From Thermohalobaculum sp965247385 (GTDB lineage Bacteria > Pseudomonadota > Alphaproteobacteria > Rhodobacterales > Rhodobacteraceae): 64,000 nt of DNA. A program made the translations under genes and the position numbers. Below, piece after piece: positions 45,468-54,146 of the stretch. The stretch covers positions 62,001-126,000 of the forward strand of contig CBDFHG010000007.1 of NCBI GenBank assembly GCA_965247385.1. Direction: 5' to 3'. The first letter of the stretch is position 1, and the number at the start of each line of letters is the position of its first letter. A model generated the notes under the pieces. That model was given only the letters and a program-made list of their open reading frames with translations, searched no databases and was not told the DNA's origin.

Positions 45468-46457
45468 TCAGGAATATCGGATGCGGGTTGCGATACCGGG
45501 CGCGCCCGGCGCCAGCAAGCGGGGAATCTCATCCGCCAGATCGGCAAACGCGACTTCGCCGGTGATCAACCGCTCGAAGCGCCGGTCGGCCAGCAACGCC
45601 AGCGCCTCGCCCAACCGGTCGCGATGGGTCGTCACCGCGCGTCGCGACGGCGCCACATGGCCGACCTGGCTGGCGCGGATCGTCAGGCGGCGCGAATGAA
45701 ACGCGCCGCCCAGCATCAGCGGCACCGGGCGGTCGCCGAACCAGCTCAGCTCGATCACCCGGCCCTCGAAGCCCAGCGCATCGATGGCGGCCTGAAGCCC
45801 GACGGCGGACGCGGTGGTATGGAAAACCACGTCGAAATTCCCATCCTGCATCTCGCCAAGCGCCTCGGCTGACACAAAATTCACGGGAAAGTCAGAAACG
45901 TGTGCGGCGGGTTCCGCTAGTTTGTCCGTTACATACACATTCGAATGGATTCGCGAGAGGAACGCCGCGATGAGGCAACCGAGCAAACCGGCACCCAAAA
46001 CCAGCACCCGCTCACCGGGTTCCGGCTCGCCATCCCAGATCGCATTCAACGCGGTCTCGGCATTGGCGGCCAGCACGGCGCGGGCGGCAGGAACGTCCTC
46101 GCCAAGCGGCACCACCGCATCGGCGTTCACGCGAAACCGGTCCTGATGCGGGTAGAGGGAGAACACATGGCGGCCAAGAAGCGCATCCGGCCCGGCCTCG
46201 ACCACGCCCACGGCGGCGTAGCCGTATTTCACCGGGAAGGGGAAGTCGCCCTCCTGATGGGGCGCCCGCATGGCCGCGTATTCGCTGGGCGGCACCGCGC
46301 CCGCCGAGATCAGCCGCTCGGTACCCCGGCTGATCCCGGAGAACAGCGTGCGCACCTCGACCTGACCCGGCGCCAGCGGCGCCAGCACGACCTCGCGCAA
46401 CTCGACAACGCCGGGGGCGGTATAGAACAGGGCCTGCGCTGTTTCGGCCACTTGCAT
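45468..46457 (-). CDS. MDR-superfamily dehydrogenase without the catalytic Cys
   Basis: 329 residues. The Rossmann motif VLVLGAGLLGCLIAAFL and the MDR fold are clear, but where zinc alcohol dehydrogenases have the catalytic cysteine this protein has SGISRGTERL, and the four-Cys structural zinc loop is missing. It therefore probably does not use a catalytic zinc. It ends 10 bp before the PTPS-like gene and heads that minus-strand unit, divergent from opgH with only 14 bp between the start codons. Confidence 0.8.
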   Translation of the reverse strand: MQVAETAQALFYTAPGVVELREVVLAPLAPGQVEVRTLFSGISRGTERLISAGAVPPSEYAAMRAPHQEGDFPFPVKYGYAAVGVVEAGPDALLGRHVFSLYPHQDRFRVNADAVVPLGEDVPAARAVLAANAETALNAIWDGEPEPGERVLVLGAGLLGCLIAAFLSRIHSNVYVTDKLAEPAAHVSDFPVNFVSAEALGEMQDGNFDVVFHTTASAVGLQAAIDALGFEGRVIELSWFGDRPVPLMLGGAFHSRRLTIRASQVGHVAPSRRAVTTHRDRLGEALALLADRRFERLITGEVAFADLADEIPRLLAPGAPGIATRIRYS

Positions 46458-46471
46458 CCGATCTCTGAATC

Positions 46472-48436
46472 ATGTCTGTCGCGCCACAGATTACCCACGC
46501 GGATGCCGCGGTCCAGAAGGCGCGACCAGGAATGACCACGATCACACCGGAAAGTGAAGCCCCAGCCATCCCGCTGGCGATCCCACTGGCTCGGGTCGAG
46601 CGGCTCGCCCGCTGGCGCGAGGCCGGTGACGAGACCCCGGCCGGGCTGCAGGACAAACGCGACCTGGCGGCGCGCCGGATCGGCTTCGCCGCGATCAACC
46701 TGGCGACCATGGCGGCACTGACCTGGGGCCTGGCCAATGTCTTCGGCAAGGGCGGCTGGTCGGTCAGCGATATCGTCATCCTGGTCTGCTTCCTGTTCGG
46801 CGCGCCCTGGACCGTAATGGGCCTGTGGAACGCGGTTCTCGGCGTCTGGCTGCTGCACGGTTCACGCAACGGCGTGGCGCTGGCCGCCCCCCATCTGGCG
46901 GCGGGCGAAACCGATGCGCCGATCACCGGCCGCACGGCGCTGGCGATGACCGTGCGCAACGAGGATCCGCTGCGCTCCTACCAGCGCCTTGCGGTGATGC
47001 GCGCCGGGCTGGATGCCACCGGCTGGGGCCGGCACTTCGACATCTTCATCCTGTCGGACACCAACGACCCGGAAACTGCCGCCGAGGAAGAACGCCTGTT
47101 CCACGCCATGCGCGGCGATTTGGCCGGGAATCTGGCCGGAAATCTGGGCAGTCCGCGCGCGCAATACCACCGCCGAACCTCCAATGAAGGGTTCAAGGCC
47201 GGGAATGTACGCGCGTTCCTGACCAGGCATGGACGCGATTACGACTTCTACCTGCCGCTCGACAGCGACAGCGTGATGTCCGGTCCGGCGATCCTGCGCA
47301 TGGTGCGGATCATGCAGGCCTACCCCCGGCTGGGCATCCTGCAAAGCCTCGTCGTCGGTTCGCCCGCGACCAGCGGCTTTGCCCGCATCTTCCAGTTCGG
47401 GATGCGCCACGGGATGCGCAGCTACTCTATGGGCGCGGCCTGGTGGCAGGGCGATTGCGGACCCTACTGGGGCCACAACGCCTTGATCCGCATCCAGCCG
47501 TTCCGCCGCCATTGCCGCCTGCCGGTGCTGCCGGGCAAAGCCCCGCTGGGCGGGCATATCCTCAGCCATGACCAGATCGAGGCGGTGCTGATGCGCCGCG
47601 CCGGCTACGAGGTGCGCGCCATCCCGGTCGAGGGCGAAAGCTGGGAGGATAATCCGCCAACCCTGATGGACTTCACCAAGCGCGACCTGCGCTGGTGCCA
47701 GGGCAACATGCAGTATTGGCGGTTGTTAGGGCTGAAGGGCCTGCGCCCGGCCTCGCGCTTCCAGATCTTCGCCGCGATCATGATGTATATGGGCGCGCCC
47801 GCCTGGATGCTGATGACCGCGACCGCGGCGGTCAAGCTGGTCGAGGGCGATGGGACCCAGGTCGATATCGCTTTCGGCATCGCCATGTTCTTCATCATGT
47901 TCGCGGTCAGCCTGGTGCCGAAACTGATGGGCATGCTCGATATTGCCATGACCAAAGGCGGTGCCGCACGCTATGGTGGACGGCTGCGTTTTGCCCTGGG
48001 CGGGTTGCTGGAGGCGCTGTTCTCGGTCCTGATGGCGTCGGTGGTGGCGTTCCGGGTGACCCTGTTCCTGATCGGGCTGGCTTGCGGAAAATCGGTGATC
48101 TGGGGCGGTCAGAACCGCGACGCCTACCGGCTGACCTGGGCCGACGCGGCGCGCGGGTTATGGCCGCAGACGCTGTTCGGTCTGGGGCTGCTGGTTTCGG
48201 TCGGGTGGATCAAGGGGATGGACACAGCCATCTGGGCCGCACCGATGATCGCCGGGCTGATGCTGGCGATTCCCTTCGCCGTTCTGACCGCGCATCCGGA
48301 CTTTGGCCGCTGGGCCGGACGGATCGGTCTATGCGCCATCCCTGACGAAATCCGGGTGCCCGACACCCTCGCGCATCTCGATCAGGCCACCGCGACGTGC
48401 AGTCGCCACAGCGAACGCCCCCAAAAGGCGGCTTGA
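46472..48436 (+). CDS. opgH: Glucans biosynthesis glucosyltransferase OpgH (MdoH)
   Basis: 654 residues. A GT2 catalytic domain follows two N-terminal membrane helices: LAMTVRNEDP, IFILSDTNDPE, the metal-binding DSDSVM, and the product-binding DLRWCQGNMQYWRL (QxxxW-like). Three to four more helices form the C-terminal channel. It polymerises periplasmic glucan from UDP-glucose across the inner membrane. OpgG is not in the window. The start codon is uncertain because no ribosome-binding site precedes ATG 46472; an in-frame ATG is at 46532. Confidence 0.88.
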   Translation: MSVAPQITHADAAVQKARPGMTTITPESEAPAIPLAIPLARVERLARWREAGDETPAGLQDKRDLAARRIGFAAINLATMAALTWGLANVFGKGGWSVSDIVILVCFLFGAPWTVMGLWNAVLGVWLLHGSRNGVALAAPHLAAGETDAPITGRTALAMTVRNEDPLRSYQRLAVMRAGLDATGWGRHFDIFILSDTNDPETAAEEERLFHAMRGDLAGNLAGNLGSPRAQYHRRTSNEGFKAGNVRAFLTRHGRDYDFYLPLDSDSVMSGPAILRMVRIMQAYPRLGILQSLVVGSPATSGFARIFQFGMRHGMRSYSMGAAWWQGDCGPYWGHNALIRIQPFRRHCRLPVLPGKAPLGGHILSHDQIEAVLMRRAGYEVRAIPVEGESWEDNPPTLMDFTKRDLRWCQGNMQYWRLLGLKGLRPASRFQIFAAIMMYMGAPAWMLMTATAAVKLVEGDGTQVDIAFGIAMFFIMFAVSLVPKLMGMLDIAMTKGGAARYGGRLRFALGGLLEALFSVLMASVVAFRVTLFLIGLACGKSVIWGGQNRDAYRLTWADAARGLWPQTLFGLGLLVSVGWIKGMDTAIWAAPMIAGLMLAIPFAVLTAHPDFGRWAGRIGLCAIPDEIRVPDTLAHLDQATATCSRHSERPQKAA

Positions 48437-48538
48437 CGGACCACTTGGTTCTCTGAAATGTCGCATCTGGTGCCATGGACATGGTGCCAGATGCGTATGA
48501 CACAGCGAAGCGACGCTGTCCTTCAAGGGGAAACCACC

Positions 48539-49534
48539 ATGTCTCTCACCCAGCCCTATCTGTTGTTTCTCGGCGACGCGCCCGATGCGCTTGCCGCCAA
48601 GGTTGCCCGGGGCATCCGCGACTGGCGCCCCGACGCCAGCGTCGGCCAGTTCCGCCTGCCCGGTTGCAACGCCGATATGGGGCTGCCGGACATGACCATC
48701 GCCGAGGCGGTCGGCGCCGGAGCAAAAACCCTGGTGATCGGCGTTGCCAACCGGGGCGGCCTGATCTCGGACGCCTGGAAGGCGGTGCTGATCGAGGCGC
48801 TGGCGGCCGGGATGGATGTGGCGGCCGGGCTGCATACCCTGCTGCGCGACCAGCCGGAGCTGGTCGCCGCCGCCGCGGACAGCGGGCAATCCCTGCACGA
48901 TGTGCGCCTGCCCGTCGTCCATTACCCGATCGCCGACGGCAAGCGGCGCAGCGGCAAGCGGGTGCTGGCGGTCGGCACCGACTGCTCCTGCGGCAAGATG
49001 TACACCGCCCTGGCGATGGAAAAGGAGATGCGTGCGCGCCGCATGAACGCCGATTTCCGCGCCACCGGGCAGACCGGCATCCTGATCACCGGCGACGGCG
49101 TGCCGCTGGACGCCGTGGTGGCCGATTTCATGGCCGGTGCTGTCGAGGCGCTGACGCCGAACAATGACGACGACCACTGGGACGTGATCGAGGGCCAGGG
49201 CAGCGTGTTCCACGCCTCCTATTCCGGCGTCACCATGGCGTTGATCCACGGCGGCCAGCCGGACGCGCTGATCCTGTGCCACGAGCCGACCCGCACTCAC
49301 ATGCGCGGCCTGCCGCATTTCCCGGTGCCGTCGCTGGACGATCTGCGCCCGCTGTCGCTGCAACTTGCCCAGGTCGTCAATCCCGATTGCCGCGTGACCG
49401 GCTGCGCCATCAACACCGCCGCCATGAGCGACGCGGAAGCGAACGCCTACCTGGCCGAGACCGAAGCGCATCTCGGCCTGCCCTGCGTCGACCCGTTCCG
49501 CCACGGTGCGGCCCGGCTGGTGGATGCGCTGTGA
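48539..49534 (+). CDS. dgcN: DgcN, D-glutamate N-acetyltransferase (DUF1611)
   Basis: 331 residues from ATG 48539, with AAGGGG 8 bp upstream. The DUF1611 layout is visible: an N-terminal domain ending RLPVVHYPIADGKRRSGKRV, then a P-loop-like GTDCSCGKMYTALAM, FRATGQTGILITGDGVPLDA and GQGSVFHASYSGVTMALIHG. DgcN transfers acetyl to D-glutamate in marine bacterial D-glutamate catabolism. The stop overlaps the dgcA GTG start (49531-49534), and the two are a known functional pair. Confidence 0.85.
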   Translation: MSLTQPYLLFLGDAPDALAAKVARGIRDWRPDASVGQFRLPGCNADMGLPDMTIAEAVGAGAKTLVIGVANRGGLISDAWKAVLIEALAAGMDVAAGLHTLLRDQPELVAAAADSGQSLHDVRLPVVHYPIADGKRRSGKRVLAVGTDCSCGKMYTALAMEKEMRARRMNADFRATGQTGILITGDGVPLDAVVADFMAGAVEALTPNNDDDHWDVIEGQGSVFHASYSGVTMALIHGGQPDALILCHEPTRTHMRGLPHFPVPSLDDLRPLSLQLAQVVNPDCRVTGCAINTAAMSDAEANAYLAETEAHLGLPCVDPFRHGAARLVDAL

Positions 49535-50517
49535 GCGTCCTCACCCTCACGGCATCGATCGAGCGGTTCCCGACCGCCGGGTCCTGGACCATCTCGCGCG
49601 GCACTGTGACCGAGGTCGAGGTGGTCACCGCCGAGGCCCGCCTGAACGGCAAGACCGGGCGCGGCGAATGCCGCCCCTACGCCCGCTATGACGAGTTCGC
49701 CGACGGCGTGGTCGCCGATATCGAGGCGGTGGCGCCGCAACTCGGGGCCGACCCGGCGGCGGTCGATCTCGCCGCCCTGATGCCCTCCGGCGCGGCCCGC
49801 AACGCGGTCGACTGCGCGCTGTGGGACCTGCGGGCGAAACTCAGCGGCAAGCCGGTCTGGCAACTGGCCGGACTGAGCGAACCCAAACCCCTGATAACCG
49901 CCTACTCCCTGTCGCTCGACACCGCTGAGGCGATGCAGGCAAAGGCGGCCGAGAACGCCCACCGCCCGCTGCTGAAGGTCAAGCTGGGCGGCGAGGGCGA
50001 CCTGAACCGCATTCGCGCTGTACGCGCCGGCGCGCCCAACGCCGATATCATCGTCGACGCCAACGAGGGCTGGACCCCCGAAAGCTACGCCGAACTGGCC
50101 CCCGAACTGCTCGCCCTGGGGGTCTCGATGGTCGAACAACCCCTGCCCGCCTGGGACGATGCCGCGCTGGCCGACATGGCCCGCCCCCTGCCCGTTTGCG
50201 CCGACGAAGCCTGCCACGACACCGCCTCCCTGGCGGCGATGGCGGGCAAGTACGACATGGTCAACATCAAGCTCGACAAGACCGGCGGCCTGACCGAGGC
50301 GCTCCTTCTGAAAGCCGAGGCCGAACGCATGGGTCTCGCGGTGATGGTCGGCTGCATGCTGGCCTCGTCGCTCGCCATGGCGCCTGCCATACTTGTGGCC
50401 CAAGGCGCCAATATCATCGACCTCGACGGCCCCCTGCTGCTGGCCGCCGACCGTGACAACCCTTTGAAATACGACACCGAAGGGGTACACCCCCCGACGC
50501 CGGAACTGTGGGGATAA
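49531..50517 (+). CDS. dgcA: DgcA, N-acetyl-D-glutamate racemase (enolase superfamily)
   Basis: 328 residues from GTG 49531. Enolase-superfamily residues are in order: LLKVKLGG (catalytic Lys), IIVDANEGW (Asp), MVEQPLP (Glu), VCADEA (Asp), and MVNIKLDKTGG (second Lys). The fold matches dipeptide epimerases; the overlap with dgcN makes the N-acetyl-D-glutamate racemase role most likely. The product N-acetyl-L-glutamate can be deacetylated to L-glutamate. Confidence 0.85.
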   Translation: MSVLTLTASIERFPTAGSWTISRGTVTEVEVVTAEARLNGKTGRGECRPYARYDEFADGVVADIEAVAPQLGADPAAVDLAALMPSGAARNAVDCALWDLRAKLSGKPVWQLAGLSEPKPLITAYSLSLDTAEAMQAKAAENAHRPLLKVKLGGEGDLNRIRAVRAGAPNADIIVDANEGWTPESYAELAPELLALGVSMVEQPLPAWDDAALADMARPLPVCADEACHDTASLAAMAGKYDMVNIKLDKTGGLTEALLLKAEAERMGLAVMVGCMLASSLAMAPAILVAQGANIIDLDGPLLLAADRDNPLKYDTEGVHPPTPELWG

Positions 50518-50520
50518 AGA

Positions 50521-51375
50521 ATGAGCCGTATCGTTTACGTCAACGGGGATTACCTGCCCGAGGAAGACGCCAAAATTTCCATCTTCGACCGCGGCTTCCT
50601 GATGGCCGACGGGGTCTACGAGGTCTCCTCGGTGCTGAGTGCCAAGCTGGTGGATTACCCCGGCCATGTGACGCGGCTCCACCGCTCGCTGAACGAACTC
50701 CAGATGACCAACCCTGTCGATGACGACGCGTTGCTGGAAATCCACCGCGAGTTGATCCGCCGCAACGACCTCGACGAAGGTCTGGTCTACCTCCAGATCA
50801 CCCGCGGTGCCGCCGACCGTGACTTCGTCTGGCCCAAAGACGCCACCCCCTCGCTGGTGATGTTCACCCAGAAAAAGGCGTTCGAGGATGCCGAAGGCCC
50901 GAGGGTCGGCATCAAGGTCGCCTCGCAACCCGACCTGCGCTGGCATCGGCGCGACATCAAGACGGTGCAACTGCTCTACCCCAGCTTCGCCAAGATGCAG
51001 GCCAAGGCCCAGGGCGCCGACGACGCCTGGCTGGTCGAGGACGGCTATGTCACCGAGGGCACCTCGAACAACGCCTACATCGTCACCCGCGACGGCACCC
51101 TGATCACCCGGAACCTGTCGAACGACATCCTCCACGGCATCACCCGCGCCAGCGTGCTGAAACTCGCCGCCGAGGCCCAGATGAAAATCATCGAGCGCCC
51201 CTTCACCATCGCCGAAGCCCAGGACGCCGCCGAAGCCTTCATCACCGCCGCCTCAACCTTCGTCTGCCCGGTGGTCGAGATCGACCGGGTGACGCTGGGC
51301 GACGGCAAGCCGGGGCCGGTGGCCAAACGGCTGCGGGAAATCTACATCGCGGAGGCGCGGGCGGGGGCAATTTGA
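50521..51375 (+). CDS. D-amino acid aminotransferase (class IV, PLP)
   Basis: 284 residues. Class IV features: YVNGDYLPEEDAKISIFDRG at the start, the PLP lysine in RRDIKTVQLL, and VTEGTSNNAYIV, which binds the cofactor phosphate. Three bp after dgcA. It would transfer the amino group of D-alanine or other D-amino acids to 2-oxoglutarate, giving the D-glutamate used by DgcN and DgcA. A branched-chain aminotransferase is less likely given the neighbours. Confidence 0.87.
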   Translation: MSRIVYVNGDYLPEEDAKISIFDRGFLMADGVYEVSSVLSAKLVDYPGHVTRLHRSLNELQMTNPVDDDALLEIHRELIRRNDLDEGLVYLQITRGAADRDFVWPKDATPSLVMFTQKKAFEDAEGPRVGIKVASQPDLRWHRRDIKTVQLLYPSFAKMQAKAQGADDAWLVEDGYVTEGTSNNAYIVTRDGTLITRNLSNDILHGITRASVLKLAAEAQMKIIERPFTIAEAQDAAEAFITAASTFVCPVVEIDRVTLGDGKPGPVAKRLREIYIAEARAGAI

Positions 51376-51645
51376 GGTGCCCCGGTCACAGGGCGCCCAT
51401 TCTGCGCACTCTCTTGCGCGTATTTTCGTGAACGGTGCGCAGTCGTTGCAACGATCTTTTGCGGCGTTACGTTGATGTCGCGGCTTGACTCAGAACCAAC
51501 ATTCACGCGCTGCCGTCTGAGCGCCGCGGATTGACCCAAATAAGACCTTCGCCGATCGGCTCGCCCAGATTGGGCTTTGCGCATTATCGATATGTGATAC
51601 GCTTTCCCCAGGGAGCATGAAATCTGACAAAAGGATTGCATCAAA

Positions 51646-52020
51646 ATGGCGCATGCGAAGCAATTGGAAGACCTGAAAGCAGGATGGGCGGCGGTCGCAG
51701 CAGGAGATATGGACAAGCTCGCCAGTTTCTATGCCGAGGATATGATCTTCGTTTTGCCGGGACAGGACGATGTGTTGGAAGGCCGGACCGCTTTCCGGGC
51801 GGCTCTTGACAGCATCGGCGAGGTGCTGCCTCCGGGTTTCGAGATCACGAACCTGCGCTATTACCCCGGTGACGATGAGATCGTGAATGTGATGGAATTT
51901 ACCGCCAACAAACTGCCGAACGGGTCGCAATGCGCGGCCCTGTTCAAGTTCGGTTCCGACGACCTGATCACCGAGGAACGTTGGTTCATCGATACCGAGC
52001 AATGGAAGAGCGCGTTCTAA
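51646..52020 (+). CDS. SnoaL/NTF2-like small protein
   Basis: 124 residues, an NTF2-like cone fold: N-terminal helices (LKAGWAAVAAGDMDKLASFY), then YAEDMIFVLPG, and LEGRTAFRAALDSI, with three closing strands. Families of this type are isomerases, dehydratases or unassigned binding proteins. A single-gene unit between the D-amino-acid operon and an IS-rich stretch. AAAGGA lies about 10 bp upstream of the ATG. Substrate not predictable. Confidence 0.7.
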   Translation: MAHAKQLEDLKAGWAAVAAGDMDKLASFYAEDMIFVLPGQDDVLEGRTAFRAALDSIGEVLPPGFEITNLRYYPGDDEIVNVMEFTANKLPNGSQCAALFKFGSDDLITEERWFIDTEQWKSAF

Positions 52021-52190
52021 CGAACATCCTCGACCCGTGAGAGCGTATGCCTCCCGCCGCATAGCCGACGTTCGGGCCTGAATGCCGGTTTATCGCCGCA
52101 TTCCAGAGCCGATTCAGAGAAACGCTGAATGCGGTTTCGGCCCAACAGAAATGTTGAGCGCATTATTGGGAGAGACGCGAATACGCCTGG
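52021..52190. other. Spacer, nothing recognised
   Basis: No gene recognised between the NTF2-like gene and the IS3 remnant; possibly left over from IS-mediated deletion. Confidence 0.3.
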
Positions 52191-52310
52191 AGGCCGATTG
52201 GAAACATCCCGCCCGCCGAAGCAGAGGCCCGTTTCTATGCAAAGATCGAAGAGCTCGCTATGGTGGCGTGACTCAAACAAACCAGCCTCCGGGAAAACCG
52301 GGGCGGTTCA
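52191..52310 (+). mobile_element. IS3-family right-end remnant
   Basis: RPIGNIPPAEAEARFYAKIE, ending ELAMVA and TGA at 52269-52271, is the C-terminus of an IS3 OrfB transposase. It is followed by the usual right end, finishing ACCGGGGCGGTTCA at 52310. The rest of the element is missing. Confidence 0.8.
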
Positions 52311-52353
52311 AATTGATAATACGGTTGGTCTTTGCATTGGCTAAGGTCGTCGA

Positions 52354-52493
52354 ATGTCCAAGTCTCGGCAACAGCGTCGTTTGACGGCCATCCTCGCGGC
52401 CGATGTGGTGGGCCTATACCCGCGCCATGGCATTGGACGAGGCCGGGACACTGTCGCAATTGCAGGCACTACTGCGCGACGTCATCGCCGCTG
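52354..52493 (+). pseudogene. Class III adenylate cyclase-type protein, N-terminal fragment
   Basis: QQRRLTAILAADVVG, then (in the next frame) TRAMALDEAGTLSQLQALLR, is the standard start of alphaproteobacterial adenylate/guanylate cyclase proteins. A one-base change after VVG shifts the frame, and an IS630 element cuts it after about 45 codons. Confidence 0.7.
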
Positions 52494-52537
52494 CGATCTC
52501 TGAATCAATGATGGTGAATCGTTTTAGGGAGGCCACC

Positions 52538-53535
52538 ATGGGTGCAGCGATTGCTTTGCGGGAAGATTACGATGCAGCAGATTTGCGGCGGATCGCCAAG
52601 GGCAGCAAGGATGCGGCGCGGATTGGTGCGACCGATCTTCAAGTGATCCGCGACTGGGTATTACGCTTCAATGCGCATGGACCGTCTGGTTTGCTTGACC
52701 GCAAGACGCCGGGCCATCCGCCCAAACTCGACACCGTGCAGCGCCAAGCCCTGGCGGCCATCGTTGAGAGCGGTCCGATCCCGGCGATCCATGGCGTGGT
52801 ACGCTGGCGGTTGATTGATCTTCGACACTGGATCTGGCAGGCGTTCGCCGTCTCCAGGGATGAAAGAAGCGTCGGGCGGATACTGAGGGCCATGAACTTC
52901 GTCAAGATGACGGCGCGCCCGCGCCACCATGCCCAAAACCAATGGGCGCTTGAGGATTTTAAAAAAACGTCCCCGCTCGGGTGGCGGCGATCCGCCAAAC
53001 CCTGTCCGCCAATACGCCCGTAGAGATTTGGTTTCAGGACGAGGCCCGCGTTGTCAAAAAACCAACATCACCCGGCGCTGGGCACGGCGGGGAACCCGGC
53101 CTAGGGCGGCGAAGGATCAACGCACCAAATCAGCCTATATATTCGAAGCCATCTGCCCCGCACGCGGCGTCGGCGCCGCCCTTGTTCTGCCCCGGTGCAA
53201 TACCTAGGCCATGCAATGGCATCTCGATGAAATCGCATCCCAGGTCAGCCTGGGCCGCCCATGCCATTCTCATCGTCGATCAGGCCGGATGGCACACCAC
53301 CACCAAGCTCATAATTCCACCAAACATCACGCTTCTGCCGCTGCCGCCGAGATCGCCCGAACTCAACCCGATGGAAAACATATGGCAATTCATGTGCCAA
53401 AACGGGCTCTCCAGCCGGGTCTTCAAATCATACGACGAGATTGTCGCCATATGCTCCGAGGCCTAGAAAAAACTCATGGAACAACCCTGGAGAATAATGT
53501 CCATCGGCCTCAGAAAATGGGCCCATGAGTTCTAA
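52538..53535 (+). pseudogene. IS630-family transposase, frameshifted and internally deleted
   Basis: N-terminus GAAIALREDYDAADLRRIAK and DLQVIRDWVLRFNAHGPSGL match IS630 helix-turn-helix regions. After about 52970 the frame changes, EIWFQDEARV follows, and the DDE part continues as ILIVDQAGWHTTTKL, PPRSPELNPMENIW and finally SIGLRKWAHEF. A piece is missing near 53207 where the frame breaks again. It is inserted in the PfkB kinase gene. Confidence 0.8.
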
Positions 53536-53537
53536 TC

Positions 53538-53582
53538 AATGTCGGCGACGAACACGCCGAGGATCACGATCTTACCGGCCAT
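53538..53582 (-). pseudogene. PfkB-type sugar kinase, 15-codon N-terminal stub
   Basis: ATG 53582 with GGAGA 6 bp upstream begins MAGKIVILGVFVADI, the typical start of a PfkB/ribokinase-family kinase. The reading ends two codons later at the IS630 border (GATTAG). It follows the mutarotase gene by 13 bp, so it was the third gene of a sugar operon. The rest is not found on the other side of the IS630 remnant. Confidence 0.6.
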
Positions 53583-53595
53583 CTGCTGTCTCCGT

Positions 53596-54051
53596 TTACT
53601 CGCCATCGGGCGGGACAACGCCCTTGCGGAAAGCGAAACATCCGTAGAACCGGCGCTCGCCCGTCTGGATAACGCAGTAGGCCTTTTTTGCGCGTTCGTA
53701 GAATGCAAATCGTTCGATCGACACCATCGGCCAGGACTTTCCTTCGGCGGCGTCGATGGCCCGCTGTACCTCTTGCTGCACCGGCGGTACTTCGTCAGGC
53801 GCGTCGACGATTTCCATGCGTGCGGCGGAATCGTCGACGAACGTGTCGAGTGGCATCGCGGAAAGCACAGCCCGGATGGCTTCGGCCGCCGTCGTGTTGT
53901 CGATCCTGAGCAATTTTCCGTATGTTGTCTGTCGCGCCACGGAGTCCGATGGAAAATTGGTGTCGGCGATAATCAGGTCGTCGCCATGGCCCATGGCGCA
54001 AAGTGCGTGGAGCACTTCCGCGTTGAGCAACGGATTTATTCCCTTAAGCAT
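53596..54051 (-). CDS. RbsD/FucU-family sugar mutarotase
   Basis: 151 residues. MLKGINPLLNAEVLHALCAM followed by GHGDDLIIADTNFP is the RbsD/FucU signature, with the catalytic histidine in MGHGD and the closing FYERAKKAYCVIQTGE. The enzyme interconverts sugar anomers or ring forms before phosphorylation. It lies 95 bp downstream of the ABC ATPase and upstream of the kinase stub. Ribose or L-fucose specificity cannot be told. Confidence 0.85.
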   Translation of the reverse strand: MLKGINPLLNAEVLHALCAMGHGDDLIIADTNFPSDSVARQTTYGKLLRIDNTTAAEAIRAVLSAMPLDTFVDDSAARMEIVDAPDEVPPVQQEVQRAIDAAEGKSWPMVSIERFAFYERAKKAYCVIQTGERRFYGCFAFRKGVVPPDGE

Positions 54052-54146
54052 GATTTCCCCTGCCAGTTATCGGTTCTTGGGGTAGACCCTTGTGCCGCCA
54101 TACCATAGGTAGGCTCAACGGGGCGCGCAACGAAAAGCGGGTTGGT

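Noticed and set aside
45468..46457. Calling the MDR protein a zinc alcohol dehydrogenase
   Set aside because: The catalytic Cys and the structural zinc loop are missing, so only the superfamily is supported.
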